The notes: generated from the sequence alone by a model not told the origin. DNA of 64,000 bases from Antitrichia curtipendula (GCA_951230915.1 OX579635.1:3596001-3660000), one strand, 5' to 3'; positions 24,465 through 36,998 are shown, counted from the stretch's first letter. Numbers and translations: made by a program.

Positions 24465-25730
24465 CGCTTCAATTTGAACTATCCAAGGCAACATTAGGTC
24501 ACAAGTGGGAAGTTTTCCTAGTGCAAACAAATTGTTTTAGAGATTTTGAGGACAAGGACGAACCCTAAATGTTAATGGACAACCAACATTTCTCACCACG
24601 TGGCGTTGATCAATGTACATCAATTGATTTCTTCAAAACATAAAGATCAATTGTTGACATTGCAGGGTTAACATCCAACAACTTGAGCTGTTTACGTTGA
24701 AAATCTTGTAGATAACTCAAATTTATTATTTGCAAAGGGATTTATTTTGACAAAATACACCGGAACATCCTTTTTCCATATCCAATTTATGCTTGGCCCT
24801 AACAACCTCCTAAAATTGGCTATCTAACACAAAAACATTTGAAAAAAACATGGTGCCCTCAAAACAAGACTCTTCATAACTTTTACACCACGACTCCAAA
24901 TGGACCAAATAAAATATTTCTATGTAGACATAAATATAATTAGTGAGAATAAAATATTAAACCCAAAAGGGTCATCATGTTTAGAGGTCCAAAACTGCTT
25001 CAAAATACTCATCCCCAAAGCAAGGTCAAAATCTTCAAAAGTATTTATTTTTTAACAAAACCAACCGTACAATATTTTGGTTAACTTGTTCAAGTATATA
25101 GTCCCAAAATTTTAGAGTGAATATCCCCATTGATTGCAAGTTCAATGTGCCTAAACTTCAAAATGTAGGCTTTTAGAATCCTTCTGCAAGGTAAAATTTT
25201 GTCTTTCAACATTTATAGGAAAAAACATGTATGCCCTATAACTTGTGCATTTTAGTGTATAAGTTGAAAAATGGGTTGAAAATATATATTGTAAAATTGA
25301 ACCAAAAAAGCTTTCAAGTTCATTTTTTTAAACTATAAAGTAGAAGGTGTTATTGAATGTAAGAAATAACTAATATGCTAATAACTTTTAAAAGAATTGT
25401 TAGAATTGTTAATTCTAATGGTGAGAATGTTTTAGTAAAAAATTAATATCTTTTATTTTTATTTGAAAAATTTCAAAATTCAGAGCAAAAGACGACTTAA
25501 TATGTTTTTTCTACCTTCATTGCTTGTAAAATAAAATTCCTCATAACTTTTACCTCATTACTTGGAATTCATGGTTCAAATTTTCGTGAGTAGGTATCAA
25601 TCTATACAATCTCAAAAAAATAATTAATATTTTAATAGAATATATTTTCACTACTTAGTTTGACATTGAAATTTAAAAAACCTTCTAAATTTTGCAATAT
25701 TTATTGGAATGACATGAAACAAAGCCGGGA
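24465..25730. other. Intergenic; contains an inverted match to the 17-kb repeat
   Basis: From about 25,100 to 25,700 the sequence matches the reverse complement of 17,310-17,960. The rest is AT-rich with no supported gene. Confidence 0.45.
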
Positions 25731-25790
25731 GTGCTAGTATGTGTGCTTGTGCTTGTGAGTGAGCCTATGAGCCTGTAAGCCTCCATTTTT
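25731..25790 (+). repeat. Isolated MULE-terminus-like sequence
   Basis: The stretch contains GTGCTAGTATGTGTGCTTGTG followed by GTGAGTGAGCCTATGAGCC. It resembles the GCTAGC...GAGC/GTGAGC ends of the 19.65-kb transposon. A 'GACCTATGAC' block follows within 70 bp, as it also does inside the ends at 40.47 and 43.48 kb. It may be the end of an older relative; no partner end was found. Confidence 0.5.
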
Positions 25791-27779
25791 ATTTATTTAG
25801 AGTTTGTGAATTTGTTGGAGACCTATGACTATAGAATTAGATGTAAGTATCTATAGTCCAAATGAACAACAAATGAATATGCCGCTATGCAATTTTGTAC
25901 CAAAATATTGAACCAATATATTTTCAAAAATTGAGATGTAGTCAAATAGATAGTGTGTGTAAGCAAACATACAATGAAAAATAGGTGTAGTGATTTAGAA
26001 TGTCTCACTATGAAGCACATAAATGTAAAACTACAATTCATCATAACACCATTATAGGAGTGACGTTTATGAAGTCTAAAACAGAAAGAGCAACAAAAGT
26101 GGGCCAAAAGCCAAACATAAATCTAGTGACAAGCAAAGGGTGTAAACATTACAAGCACTAAATCATGAACAATGCTTTTGAATGATTAAATGATCAATGT
26201 AGTCTTCATCATGGGCCTTCATGTATGTTTAAATGATGAAAATAGTCCACCTATTCTATTTTACTTCTATAAATATGCTTTTAAATAAAAATAAAAATAT
26301 CTTGGACATTGAATATTTTTGAAACAAATATAGTAGTAATATATTATATACCAAATAAAAATATTAATTCCTAACGAATCTTCAAAGAAGTGTCTATTGC
26401 TAAAAAGGTCGACATCCAAAATTTCTCTTGAATCATCTCTAGACTTTCACATGAGTTTTATAGTAATACATCATCTACTCTAAAAAGGTCATGGTGTACT
26501 TAGGATCTATAAATGGGAAGCTTCTTCTTCAATTCTAAATGAAAATCTACCTTCAACAAACTCTTGTTGCATGAAATGAATGGTTTATAAAAATAAGTAT
26601 TATTGCTCTTGATGACAAATGTTATGCATAGTAGAGCAAAAAAATGTTAATTCAAATTAACAACAACAAAGAGAAGACCTAAGAATTGAATTAAAATATG
26701 AAGTGAACATAGAATAAGAGTCCACTTAGAGCCTCAATAGTAAAAATGAACTAAGTTTTTTGTTTTGACTTCTTCTTGGCTTTAACAAATTCAAAATCAA
26801 ACAAGTTTTAGAAATTAAGAAATGAAATGAAAATTGATAAAGAAATTGAAGAAATTATCAAAAGACATTAGAAAATATTGCCAACATAATTGCAACATCC
26901 CCCCTTGACTTTTAAAACAATACTTTAAATAGCACAATGCCATGTGAAGTTGTCCGCATGATCTTGGTTGATAATAGGTAACCATGCTTGCAAATAGTGG
27001 TTGCTATTCCACATCATAAGCACCTTGTTAGAAAAAACTTTCAAATCTTCATCATTTCCCAATTTTTTTTACAAACAAAATTTGTTCATACCCAATTGGT
27101 ATTCTATGATTTAATAATGTTATATGTGATATCAATTGTTTTTCCCTCATTGTTCTCCAAAGTCAAATAGAAAATTTCATTTCCTTCTATAAAACCATTA
27201 GTAACAAATTATGAAGCTAGATTTATGAGATCATTCTTTATTAAAAAAAAACGGCTTGATAACCAGCAAAGAAATCATATGACATAAAAGAATATTGATT
27301 TTTGATTTGCCCTCGGTTGATGCCTAAAATGTTCAAGATGAAAAGAAGTGTTCACAATTTCCCTCTTTGAAAAGCCATGCAATTGTAATTCTAGTTGATC
27401 TTGAGAAAAAGGTTGCAATGCATCATCTAATCTTTGTGCTTGTGGATCTTTTTGAGTCAACATCTCTAATATGATGTCTAAATATAGTCAATTGTCATGC
27501 ATTAAGAAAAATGATTTATGTAATCCAAAAATGAAATGTGACTCACATCTAATTCAAACAACTTTGTTTGTATTGGATGAGGTTGAAAAATAGCCTAGCT
27601 ATTAATGGATGACCAATAGTAACAAGAAATTGTATTGGCCAAACTTTTGTGTAATCTAAAGCAAACAAAAAAGTCTAGCATTTGATACCTAGATTCTAAA
27701 AAATGAATCTCTTTCAATCTAAATCGAGATTAAAAAAATATATAGTTTGTATATATGCATTGTACAATATGTAATTCAA
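25791..27779. other. No recognised gene
   Basis: AT-rich sequence. A minus-strand frame at 27,275-27,463 has a protein-like composition but lacks neighbouring exons or a recognisable family. Confidence 0.35.
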
Positions 27780-28480
27780 CACAATAGCCGTCAATGTCTG
27801 TCCATAATTAGGAAGACCAAAGAAATTTCAACATTTGACCAGATCCTAGTATATAATGCAAATAAGTTTGAATCCCAAAAGCATGGTCTTTAATGGATGT
27901 CTATTAGGATGACAAAACAAATTGCACCAATTGACCAAATCTTAGCATATAGTATAAGCAAAAGGGATTCCCAAAAGCATGGTTGTTAACGATTGTGCAC
28001 TAGGAATGCAAAAAATAACAACATTTGATCAAATTCTAAGCATATGGCACAAGCAAATTGAAATCTATAAAAGCGTGGCTATTACGATTGGGATTTAGAA
28101 AGGTAAGAAAATTTTAGCATTTCATTAATTCCTAATATATAGTAGAAGAAAATTCAAAATTCCAAAAAGTCTGGCCATTAACGGCTGGGGCCAAGAAAGG
28201 CAAGAAATTTTTAGCATTTGACTAATTCCTAGCATATAATAGAAGGAAATTTAAGCCCCTACAAGTGTAGTCATTAACAATTGAGGTCTAGAAAGGCAAG
28301 AAATTTTTAGCATTTGCTATTTAGCATACAATAGAAGGAAATTTAAGTCTCAAAAAACATGGCCATTAATGGTTGGGGTCTAGAAAGGCAAGAAAATTTT
28401 AACTAATTAGTATATAACAGAAGGAAATTTCAGTCTCAAAAAGTGTGGTTGTTAACAGCTGGGGTCTAAAAAGGTCAAAA
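27780..28480. repeat. Degenerate minisatellite, unit about 85-100 bp
   Basis: About seven or eight imperfect head-to-tail units share the blocks 'CATTAACGGCTGGGG', 'AGAAAGGCAAGAAATTTTTA' and 'TAGCATATAATAGAAGGAA'. Divergence is larger in the left half than the right, suggesting directional growth. No coding frame. Confidence 0.75.
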
Positions 28481-28811
28481 TAGCCATTTGAAAAGTAGGA
28501 AAAATGAAAGCATTTTATCAAATCGTAGCTTGCATTGAACTTGCATAGCAAGTTGAGTAGTCTAGTGCTAGATATTTAAGTTAAATCCAAAATAAACTTT
28601 AGCACTTTAAAATCTTTTAAAAGAAAAATTCAACAATAAAATCAAAATAAATAAATGTTATTGGACATCACTTTTTTAAAGATTGAGAAGCCACTTACTA
28701 TGAGTGTACCTTGAAGGGAAGATAATATCTTTATACAACTATGGTGGTAGGAGGTGAAATAACCCATATGGGATATATAATAGGACTACTAGGAGCTCAA
28801 CCTAGTTAAGT

Positions 28812-29203
28812 CAAAAGCAAAAATTGTGTTCAATGTAAAACTTTGGACTTCATTTTGGCATAGTAGATTAATTTTATCTAAAACACTTTTAGCTAAGAAA
28901 AGTTGGAATTTGAAGTTAAATTTGATCTCTAGAAATCCGTTTGGGATTTTAAGCCTCCAACCAAAAGTTATGGACAAAATTTAGAGAAGGGTTAGAAGTA
29001 ACATTTTCTGTGACATTTTCAAGCATCCTCTCTGCATTTTGTCTATTACTTTTTTTGAGAGGTTTGAAATCACAAACGGATTTTTGGAGATCAAATTTAG
29101 CTTGATTTAAAAAATATAGAGTCTAAAATTTTAAGAAAAAAGTTATTCAACTATGCCGAAACAAAGTCCAAAGTTCTACATTGAACACAATTCTTGCATT
29201 TTC
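28812..29203. mobile_element. Foldback element with about 180-bp arms
   Basis: The outer parts (around 'TTGTGTTCAATGTAAAAC' and its complement near 29,190) and the inner parts (around 'AAATCCGTTTGGGATTT' and its complement) pair along most of the element. A diverged copy lies at about 32,610-33,020, resuming at 33,639, and is itself interrupted by another MITE. No terminal duplication was identified. Confidence 0.65.
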
Positions 29204-29529
29204 ATAATAAGCAGTCAAGCTCTCATCTTTGAGTTGTCCCATATCCTTTGAGGATTCATGATGGACAATGAATTTCATTATAAAAACGACCTCTCAACCT
29301 TGCAATTCCCACTAATTATCAATGGAGTAGTTTTGTCATTTTACCATCAAAAAATGTCTTGATGGTAGATGGTCAAATGATAGTTGATATTAGATTCAAT
29401 GAGATGTCGTTGGATTCCTTGAATTTTCAACAAAATCATCTTTACAGTTATTTATAGATTTGGTTGTTTGATCCTAGAATTAGCAAATAAACCATCTCTT
29501 TTTTAAATGTCATTCAAGTCGAATATGCA

Positions 29530-31200
29530 ATTTGAGTATTTGTTCAAGATGCTTATTGATGGACTTTGGAGTAGAGCAATCTTGTACAAGAAATGCACAC
29601 ATGTAGCAATCTCAAGATGTGCTTTGTATTTGATCATGTGAAGACGGTGAAATCATGGAGAAACTATCGTTTGGCATGTCTATCACTCCACTTATTATAA
29701 AGTCATGACCATTGTTGTTTTTGATATGCAAATTGAGGGCACCAAAGGCAAAAAATCAATTCTGGCATTGTTTGAATAAGATCATGGTAGAAATGAGGGT
29801 GTCGGATCTAACCTTTAAGGGATTCATGTGTGATAGTGCTCAAGCCAATTTTTATGCAATTCGCATTGTGTATGGATCAAAGGAACCATCCATTCCAATG
29901 GTAGACTATAAAATGACTTACTTGTTCCATTGGCAACTAACATGCATAAGCACACAAAAAATTTAATTGCCAAAGAATTCTAGAATCAACATATATAACC
30001 TTGCAGGCAGTACTAAAGCGTACAAAGTTGCAGTCTAAAGCATACAAGATTTAATTAGAAATTAGAGCTTGGTAGTACTCCTTCAAAGTTGTATTAGAAT
30101 TGACAATTTGTCAATTAGAAGATTGAGTTGCATTTTGACACTTTTGATATTGTTAGTGAGGTGGATTTATGAAAATGGTATTACTTTCAGCTTCATATAT
30201 TTTTTTCATTTTTTACCCTAGTTAAACTCTAAATTGCAAACCATTTGAATAATTATATCATTCATCATTTTTGCAGAAACTGACAATAGAAAAAATAGCA
30301 AACAACCCAACCTGCAATTTAGTAAAAACAATGCACAAAAATTGGATGCAAGCTTTTGAAAAATGTGGGTCCAATTTGTTTGTTGCCATTTGTGATTATT
30401 GGATTTGAGCCTTCATGCAGATGACCAATTCTTGAGCTTACTTCTACAAAGGCCTTTTTAATAAAAGCCTCTCTAAAGAGGATTTGAAATTAAAGAGAGT
30501 TACAACATTTGAAAATGAAAATAAAATTGTAGAAGCACTCAGTGCCATGCTTGGAGTGGAAGACATTTATACTCAATTTTCGCACTTAGAAGGGAAAAAT
30601 GTATTAGGATCCAACAAAATAAAATCGAATCTTTTGATCAATTTTGAAGGTGATTTTCATTACTCCAACAGGATTAGTTTCTTTCATCTTTGGATTAAAA
30701 TTAGATCAACCGCTACTAAAGTGCATCTTGAAATTGTAGTTGAGGAGTTTAACATGGTCATGTCCTATACACGATCTATAGTGGAAATGGATTGCGATAC
30801 ATTTGAGTAGTACATAGTGAAAATTTCACACAAGTCAAAGAAATAGTGTCACACCATTCAAAAGTATACACATGCCAAATGCAAGCTATTGATTGTTAGG
30901 TATGGGAACCCCATTGCTGCTTCTACTTACAAAGGCCAAAAGCGTGAGTATAAAGCCATGGTAGTTCAGACAAAGGATTTTGTTTTTGTACAAACCAAAT
31001 TGCATAATTTGTCATAGAACCAAAGTGTTAGCATGTTCTTATCTGACCAAAGATCTCCAAGGTCTAGCATGTTTATTAATACCAATTTTCAAAGATTCAG
31101 GACATATAAATAATTTTATATTTTATACATTAGATTCGTGTTGTCCAAGTTCAAGCATTTTGTTCATAGGAGGGCATAACTTTTTTTCTAAGCCAACTTG
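29530..31200 (+). pseudogene. Decayed MULE-type transposase gene
   Basis: Conceptual reading in changing frames aligns with the intact transposase at 49,170-45,151. Matches, in order, include FDHVK, FKGFMCDSAQANFYAIRIVY (around the second catalytic Asp), LFHWQL, the exon-1 end GGFMKM, the exon-2 start NPTCNL, AFMQMTN, a LEGKNVLGS segment, DCDTF and a CKLL...GNPIAASTYKGQKREY segment. The intron lies at the identical protein position, here about 30,178-30,276, with GT and TTTTTGCAG. Several stops and frameshifts are present, and no SWIM motif is found downstream. Identity to the intact copy looks low, so this is an old relative rather than a recent copy. Confidence 0.85.
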
Positions 31201-31396
31201 ATGTAATATAATATGATATTATATTATACTATATACATATATTTAAATTTTCTCCTACCCAAATGTTGAATTTTAGTATAGACCATAAATAATTTGTATA
31301 TTACTTGGAGATTAATTTTTCTTTGTGTGTAACTTTGGTAAAAATGAACAAATTTGTAAATTGTAAATATTTTGCACTCCTTTCAACATAACACTT

Positions 31397-31805
31397 AAGG
31401 TAGAACTACCCATTACCACCCTGATTCGCAATCTAACTATATTGGGGCCAACTCTAGGAAAGACACATATTTTTTGGAGGTGTGCTTTTGTTTCAAGAGT
31501 CAAACCCAAGTTGAATTATAATTTTTTGATAAAAATTGTAATTTCTGTGAATTTCTGAAGTGAAATTGCACAACCGCTACTAGACTGGATTCATAAACGT
31601 CCTCTTACAACTCAATACCGCTTTCCAATGTATCTAATAGCACTTGAAGATCCACCAATCATTAATTGACACGTTATCTTTTAATAGTATTAAAAAACTA
31701 TTATTGTCAGAATCTGAAGTGGATTTGCATGTTTTTCTGATGGAATTGGGACAAAGCTGTAGACCACGGATTTGAATCACTGACGGAATTGGGTAGTTCT
31801 ACCTT
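31397..31805. mobile_element. TA-AGGTAGAACTACCCA MITE
   Basis: The inverted ends AAGGTAGAACTACCCA (31,397) and TGGGTAGTTCTACCTT (to 31,805) sit next to TA on both sides. The interior is not shared with the AGGTGGG MITEs, but the outermost AGGTR bases and TA flanks are. Confidence 0.7.
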
Positions 31806-31975
31806 AGTAGCAATGAGCTGTGTTGCCTTTCCTTCAGTAGAATGATGTGAAATATTCCACATCATTGCATCCAAGGGATGAAATGGTGTGGAATATTTCA
31901 CACCCAACATTAGCTAAATAACACGCATCTATATTTGTCAGAAAATTGAAGTAAGCCCTCAGGGTCCCAACTATA

Positions 31976-32448
31976 TAAGGTAAAATAGCCCATTGTGGTC
32001 AGAATTAGGAGTTTGACCTCATATGGTTGCTGGAATTTTTCAATTTTTTTCTCACAATGGTACAAGTGTGAGAAACAGTGAGAGCAATTGAAATTATGTT
32101 TTTTTGACAAAGCATAAATTTGCTATGATCTTTTGAAGTATTCAATGCATTATGGTCCAAAAGAATCTATAGACTATTTTAGAACTAACAAAATCTGAAT
32201 CCATCATGTTCATTTTGCTCACCTAAAGCAGTAATAGTATTTTCTAACAAGGAAGGCCTAGAAAGTCAATTCTTATAATGAATTCTCACTGAAAAATTGG
32301 AAGTTCTCAATGAAGTCACTAATCACTCCATTAGTCTCATGTAAGACATGCATTGAAGCTAAAATCTAAAAATCTAAAAAAAATTGATAGGGTCATTTCT
32401 TAGGTGTCTACTATGGGTCATCTGACCACAATGGGTTACTTTACCTTA
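31976..32448. mobile_element. TA-AGGTAAAATAGCCCA MITE
   Basis: The inverted ends TAAGGTAAAATAGCCCATTG and CAATGGGTTACTTTACCTTA are extended by a further matching GTGGTCAGA block. The direct repeat ATTGAAGTAAGC occurs just outside on both sides (about 31,947 and 32,456), hinting at insertion into, or duplication of, another repeat. Confidence 0.7.
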
Positions 32449-33026
32449 GTATACATTGAAGTAAGCTCCAATATACTAAAATGTATAGACAACCATCATT
32501 TTTAATTCATTAAAAGCAACGAACCAAATATATAGCATGCACTATTACAAAAGTCAATAATAATCTGGATTTCAAAGTGAGAAGAGAAGTTATATATAGA
32601 GAGATTCTAGGTGGTAGAAAGTAATACAATCCATGTGGGATATGTAAATTAGAATGAGTAGAAGCTCAACCACTCATAATTAAATCAAAAGCAGGAATCA
32701 TGTTTGAAGTAAAATTGCAAACCTTGTATAGGCACAATAGGATAACTTTTCTCAAAAAACTTAGAACTAAATAAAGTTAGGAAAGTAAGTAAAGTTTAAT
32801 ACCCAAAAATCCGTTTGAGATTTCAATCTTCCAATCAAAAGTTATGGATAAATTTCAGAGAGGGATTGGAAGGGACAATTTTTTTACATTTTCAAACATA
32901 CTCTCTGAAATTTTTCCATAAGTTTTGATTGGAGGATTGAAATCTCAAACAAATTTTTGGAGATTAAATTTAGCTTGATTTAACAACTTTTATTGTTCAG
33001 TTTAAAAAAGAAAAAAGTTATTCTAC
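32449..33026. repeat. Left part of a second foldback copy
   Basis: From about 32,610 the sequence follows the 28.75-29.16 kb repeat, including 'AAATCCGTTTGAGATTTCAA' and the facing arm. It breaks at 33,027 where a TA-flanked MITE has inserted. It resumes at 33,639 and follows the 29.15-29.48 kb region to about 33,966. Confidence 0.6.
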
Positions 33027-33638
33027 TAAGGTAGGAGGCTCAAATTTTCGATGGTCATTTACAATCGACCATATAGGGGGTTAAAATCAATCACGACAGT
33101 TCTGAAACTAGCAGATGCTTTTAATATTCAAAAAATGACAATCAACATGCATGATTTTGAAACAATTAAGACCTTAGCATTGGTACTGTTTTAAGCGGAA
33201 TTTGGTATTCTCCTAGTTCATATTAGAATGAGCAAAAAAAACTATAGACTAAGACATAGGGTTTCTAAGGCTTTCTAGAGGGTATGCCTTTTATGACGAG
33301 TCATTGGATGTTTTTAGAATAATAAGTGCTTGCTTTTAGGACGTCAAAGAACCAATCAAGACATACTTTGCATTATTTTTTGGATGCAGTTGTCATGAGC
33401 AAAGGCATGCTTGCAGTTGTCTTAACTGTAGCCTAGGAACTCAAATAGCGCCCTACAGCCATGTCTGTTTGAAATTCCCTATTTAATTCAGTTGCACTCA
33501 AAAAATTCTTGAAAAATTGTCATTCAAATCCTCTCACTTGTGTATGTCTTGAAATTTTCACAACATCAATAGATGCACACACTTCTGTACAGAGCTCTCT
33601 TTCTGCTTAGGTGCACGATTTAAGAGCCTCCTACCTTA
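33027..33638. mobile_element. TA-AGGTAGGAGGCTC MITE with an empty-site match
   Basis: The inverted ends TAAGGTAGGAGGCTC and GAGCCTCCTACCTTA enclose about 610 bp. The foldback relative at 29.15 kb reads straight through ('TTCAACTATGCC') where this copy has the element between two TAs ('TTCTACTA...TATGCC'). This demonstrates a TA target duplication. Confidence 0.8.
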
Positions 33639-34006
33639 TGCCTAAATAAGGTATGAAACTCTACTCCAAACATAATTTTCTGTTTTGACAATGAGCAATC
33701 GAACTGTCATCTTTAAATTACCCCATACCCTTTGAGAGGTCATGATGAGTAATGCAATTCAATATAAATATGGCATATTTACCTCCCACTCCTACATCTG
33801 TCAATGATGCAATCCATTCATTTTACCATTTAGATGTGTTTTTGGTGGCAAATGATAGAATTGCATTGGTGCAATATTCAACGGATTCTTTGGAGGTCTG
33901 ACATACCATTTTCTCTAATTATTTGTAGAATTGTATGTCAGTCCTAAAATTAGCAAAAAAAATGATGCATACCATAAATGTACTGCCACCATCCCAATAC
34001 CAAAGC

Positions 34007-34595
34007 TTAACCCTTGAAGTCCCGAGGCCATTTTTCTGTCAAAAAACACTCGAAACTGCCATTTTTGTTGCATTCACCCAATAAAGCAGAAAAAACATTT
34101 TTCTTGGAATCTAACCATAGGAATTTGTACTTCACTTGTTTGAGATCATGTGGTAAAAATTTCATCAAATTTGACCGTACGGATTGGAAGATATTAGCAT
34201 TCACAGTTGAACAAAAAGTTTTTTTTCAAGAACATCCTTAGATTGCCCGAAAAACAAGATCTTCCATAACTTTCTCATCACTAGTCCAAATAGAACGATT
34301 CAAAGTTTTATATGTAGACAAAAGTATAATGTGTTAGGAAAGAATAATTCAAAAAAATATCTTGACTTTTTCTTTGGGGTGTGTGTGCCCGCCGACCTCC
34401 ATTTTTGACTTTTTTTTATGCAATAACTTTTGCTTCCGGGCACTTATTGAAATAAAAATTATATCCCCAAGAAGCTTATGTGTTTTTCTAGCTTTACACA
34501 ATATTTTAGTAAATTATAATGAATATTGAGAGTGTACGAGCCTACCCAAAGTCGCATTTTGGCCCCCGTAGGGCCAATGGGACTTTAGGGGTTAA
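34007..34595 (+). mobile_element. Internally deleted family-1 MITE (589 bp)
   Basis: The left end is TTAA-CCCTTGAAGTCCCG and the right end is GGGACTTTAGGGG-TTAA, a perfect TTAA pair. Both ends match longer subfamily-b copies, while about 350 bp of the interior are missing. Confidence 0.8.
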
Positions 34596-35502
34596 ATTGT
34601 TGATGTGAGGATGAATCTTGTGGATGAGGACTCCGAAGAGGAAAAGGAGAATGTTATGAGTGAGGTCTCTTTCAAGATTGGAAAAATAAAGTACATTTTT
34701 GATAAGATTTCGCAGCCTTCAATCCAGTGCGAGGCGGTAGCGTGAGCTCCTTCTGACAGCTTGTCTCACATGGGTGCCTGCCATTCCCAATTCCAATCAA
34801 ACAAGCAGGCGTGTGTTCTTCTGCCAAAATGGAGACATGCAGCTCTGTTGCGGGAAGAATGGATTCCATTCTATCAGCGCCTGCTAGCAGAGATCATCAC
34901 CAGCAAACATAACATAAACCCGGTCAGGAATCGTCCTGTTCATTTCAGTTGCGGGGAGGTTCCATGTCGCAATGAAGTCATAATGCCCCAATATACTGGC
35001 AAAACTGCGTAATCGGGCATTATGCATTTTTCATCCAAATTGTTGATTCCTGCCTACGATTTCATCCAAATTGTTCAAATTTTTCATTCCCGCCTATAGT
35101 TTACATTGAGCAATTGCCGCTCGTCATCAAGGATTGTGGTAAACAAACGGCCTCCTTGTCGGGCTCCGCCCTCCTCGTTGGCCCTTTGTTTACGGCAATC
35201 CATGACGACGAGCATCATTGCCCTATACATAACATTGTTTACTAATGAGGGTGGGGTCCCGATTGCATCCTTCCTTGAAAAGGTGGCCCCTACAATGAAA
35301 AAAATTGTCCACTATGACTCTTCAGGCACCTCCAATCCTTCAATTAACGAATAAGTCCTTCCTAGATTTCTAACAAAGCATAATACCTTCCTGTTGCGGA
35401 GAGGACCATTGCATGGTTATACAATGTTATGAACTTTGTGAATATGATATGCAAATAGCTTCAGGACCTTCTAAACATGGTCCAATTACATATATATGTA
35501 AC
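34596..35502. other. Richer-GC stretch, possible gene fragments
   Basis: Between 34,640 and 35,350 the sequence is less AT-rich than its neighbours. Frames at 34,761-35,012 and 35,106-35,354 have a mixed amino-acid content. No family is recognised and there are no convincing splice sites. A hairpin occupies 35,110-35,222. Confidence 0.35.
35110..35222. repeat. Foldback hairpin with about 42-bp arms
   Basis: The left arm (35,110-35,152, with GCTCGTCATCAAGGATTG) pairs with the right arm (35,180-35,222, with CAATCCATGACGACGAGC), with a few mismatches. The loop is about 27 bases and C/G-rich. It overlaps the start of a frame that I do not call. Confidence 0.65.
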
Positions 35503-36440
35503 CTAACCTCTAAAGTCCAAGGGTCCCCTTGGAGGACAAAATGGATATCGGACAGGCTCCTACAGTTTCAATATTTGTCTTGATTTTCTGAATTTTTTTT
35601 TTGGGGGGGGGGGGGGGGGAATAGAAAAACACATTAGATTTCTATAAATGTAATTTTTATTTCAATTGATGCTAGGGAGCAAAAGTTATGGCACAAAATG
35701 CCCTTTTATTTTAGTTTGGTAGGCAAGAAAAAACTCAAAAAAACTCAAAAAATTTAAAAATAATATTTTTTTTTTTATAGATTGTATTTTTATCTATATG
35801 GAAATCTTTTATTTATTCCATTTGAATTTGTTATACAAAAGTTATGGACAATCTTATTTTAAGGATAATTAGATCATCTTTTTGAAAAAATAACTTGTAG
35901 GATTCATATTTGAACTCAATTTTCACATTTTTTCAAGAAAAAAGTTCTACAAGCTTTGTATTTCTTACTAGAACAATCTCACCGTTGAGATAGTATATTT
36001 CAATTTCATCTAAAAGCTATTTATGGTTTAGTATTCTCTTCAATATTGAATGTACTTCTACATAACAATTTTTTAATGAGTGAAACTAACAAGTGTGTTT
36101 TTTTAATTTCTTTTTGAGACCCTCGATTCAATTTTTCATCATATAAAATTTAAAATTTAAAATTTGTAGAGCAAAAATTTTAAGTCAAGAAGGTTCAAAG
36201 CCAAAAAATGTAGTGGAGTAACATCCAAATTTTTTTGTTTCCTTCACTTTAAATGCAAGTATCTTGCAATCAACATTGGCAAAGTCTGTGAAATTTCTTA
36301 CACACATTCTTACACTAGTCTAGTACAAGATCCTATGGTTAGATATGAAAATAAAACATTTTAAAAAAATGGTCTTAGCTATAGAAATGACAATTTTGAG
36401 TGTTTTTCATTAGATGAGATTTGGGGGTTTGGGAGGGTTG
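35503..36440 (-). mobile_element. Family-1 element (subfamily b), minus orientation
   Basis: It starts CTAA-CCTCTAAAGTCC and runs through the family's internal blocks in reverse order to 'GAGTGTTTTTCATTAGATG' near 36,430. The final terminus is decayed. It contains a run of 18 or so G residues at about 35,602-35,619, a hotspot for length change or assembly error. Confidence 0.6.
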
Positions 36441-36998
36441 TTTTAGGCCTGTTTCCGGCACTGTTCCCCCGGCAATTACAAAATGTCATTGTTAGAATTT
36501 CATTTTTTAAAATTAATTAATTTTTTAAATAATTTTAAAATAAAATAAAAAGATGGAAAAAAATTGTTTTTTGAAGAAAAAATATTTTTATATGACGAGG
36601 CAATTTTTGTGTCACATCAGGCAGATGTTGCGACACAATTTCGGGGGCTAGGAGCCTTGGGGAACTTGCAGCCCTCTGTAGGGGGTGAAAATCATCTAAT
36701 GTGATGGCAAAAAGGTCATGAAACTTTAGAGTAAAGGAAGAAAGATCTATAAATTTTTACATAAGCTAATGTACATAGATAAAGTCAAACTTACAATTAG
36801 GAGTTATTTTTCACTTGTAGACAATATGAAATCCAAAGAATTTAAGAAAAAAATTTCTATGAAAACTTAGAGAATTTTAATGTGTTCTTTAGATGCATAT
36901 TGAAGTGTCTCACAAAAAATTAAAAACCATTGAAGGCTCTATTACTTTAAAACCATGTAGTGACATGTTTAAAGTTGAAGACAGTCCATAAGTACAAT
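36441..36998. other. No recognised gene
   Basis: Intergenic AT-rich sequence without supported features. Confidence 0.3.

Noticed and set aside
27275..27463. Minus-strand 62-codon frame rich in Gln, Leu and His
   Set aside because: It has a reasonable composition but no neighbours, no splice sites and no recognisable relative in the transposase.
27780..28480. CRISPR-like repeat array
   Set aside because: Units are long, contiguous and diverged, with no constant repeats separated by unique spacers, and the context is eukaryotic.
35602..35619. G-quadruplex or regulatory G-run
   Set aside because: It is a simple homopolymer inside a decayed MITE, likely polymerase slippage or an assembly artefact.
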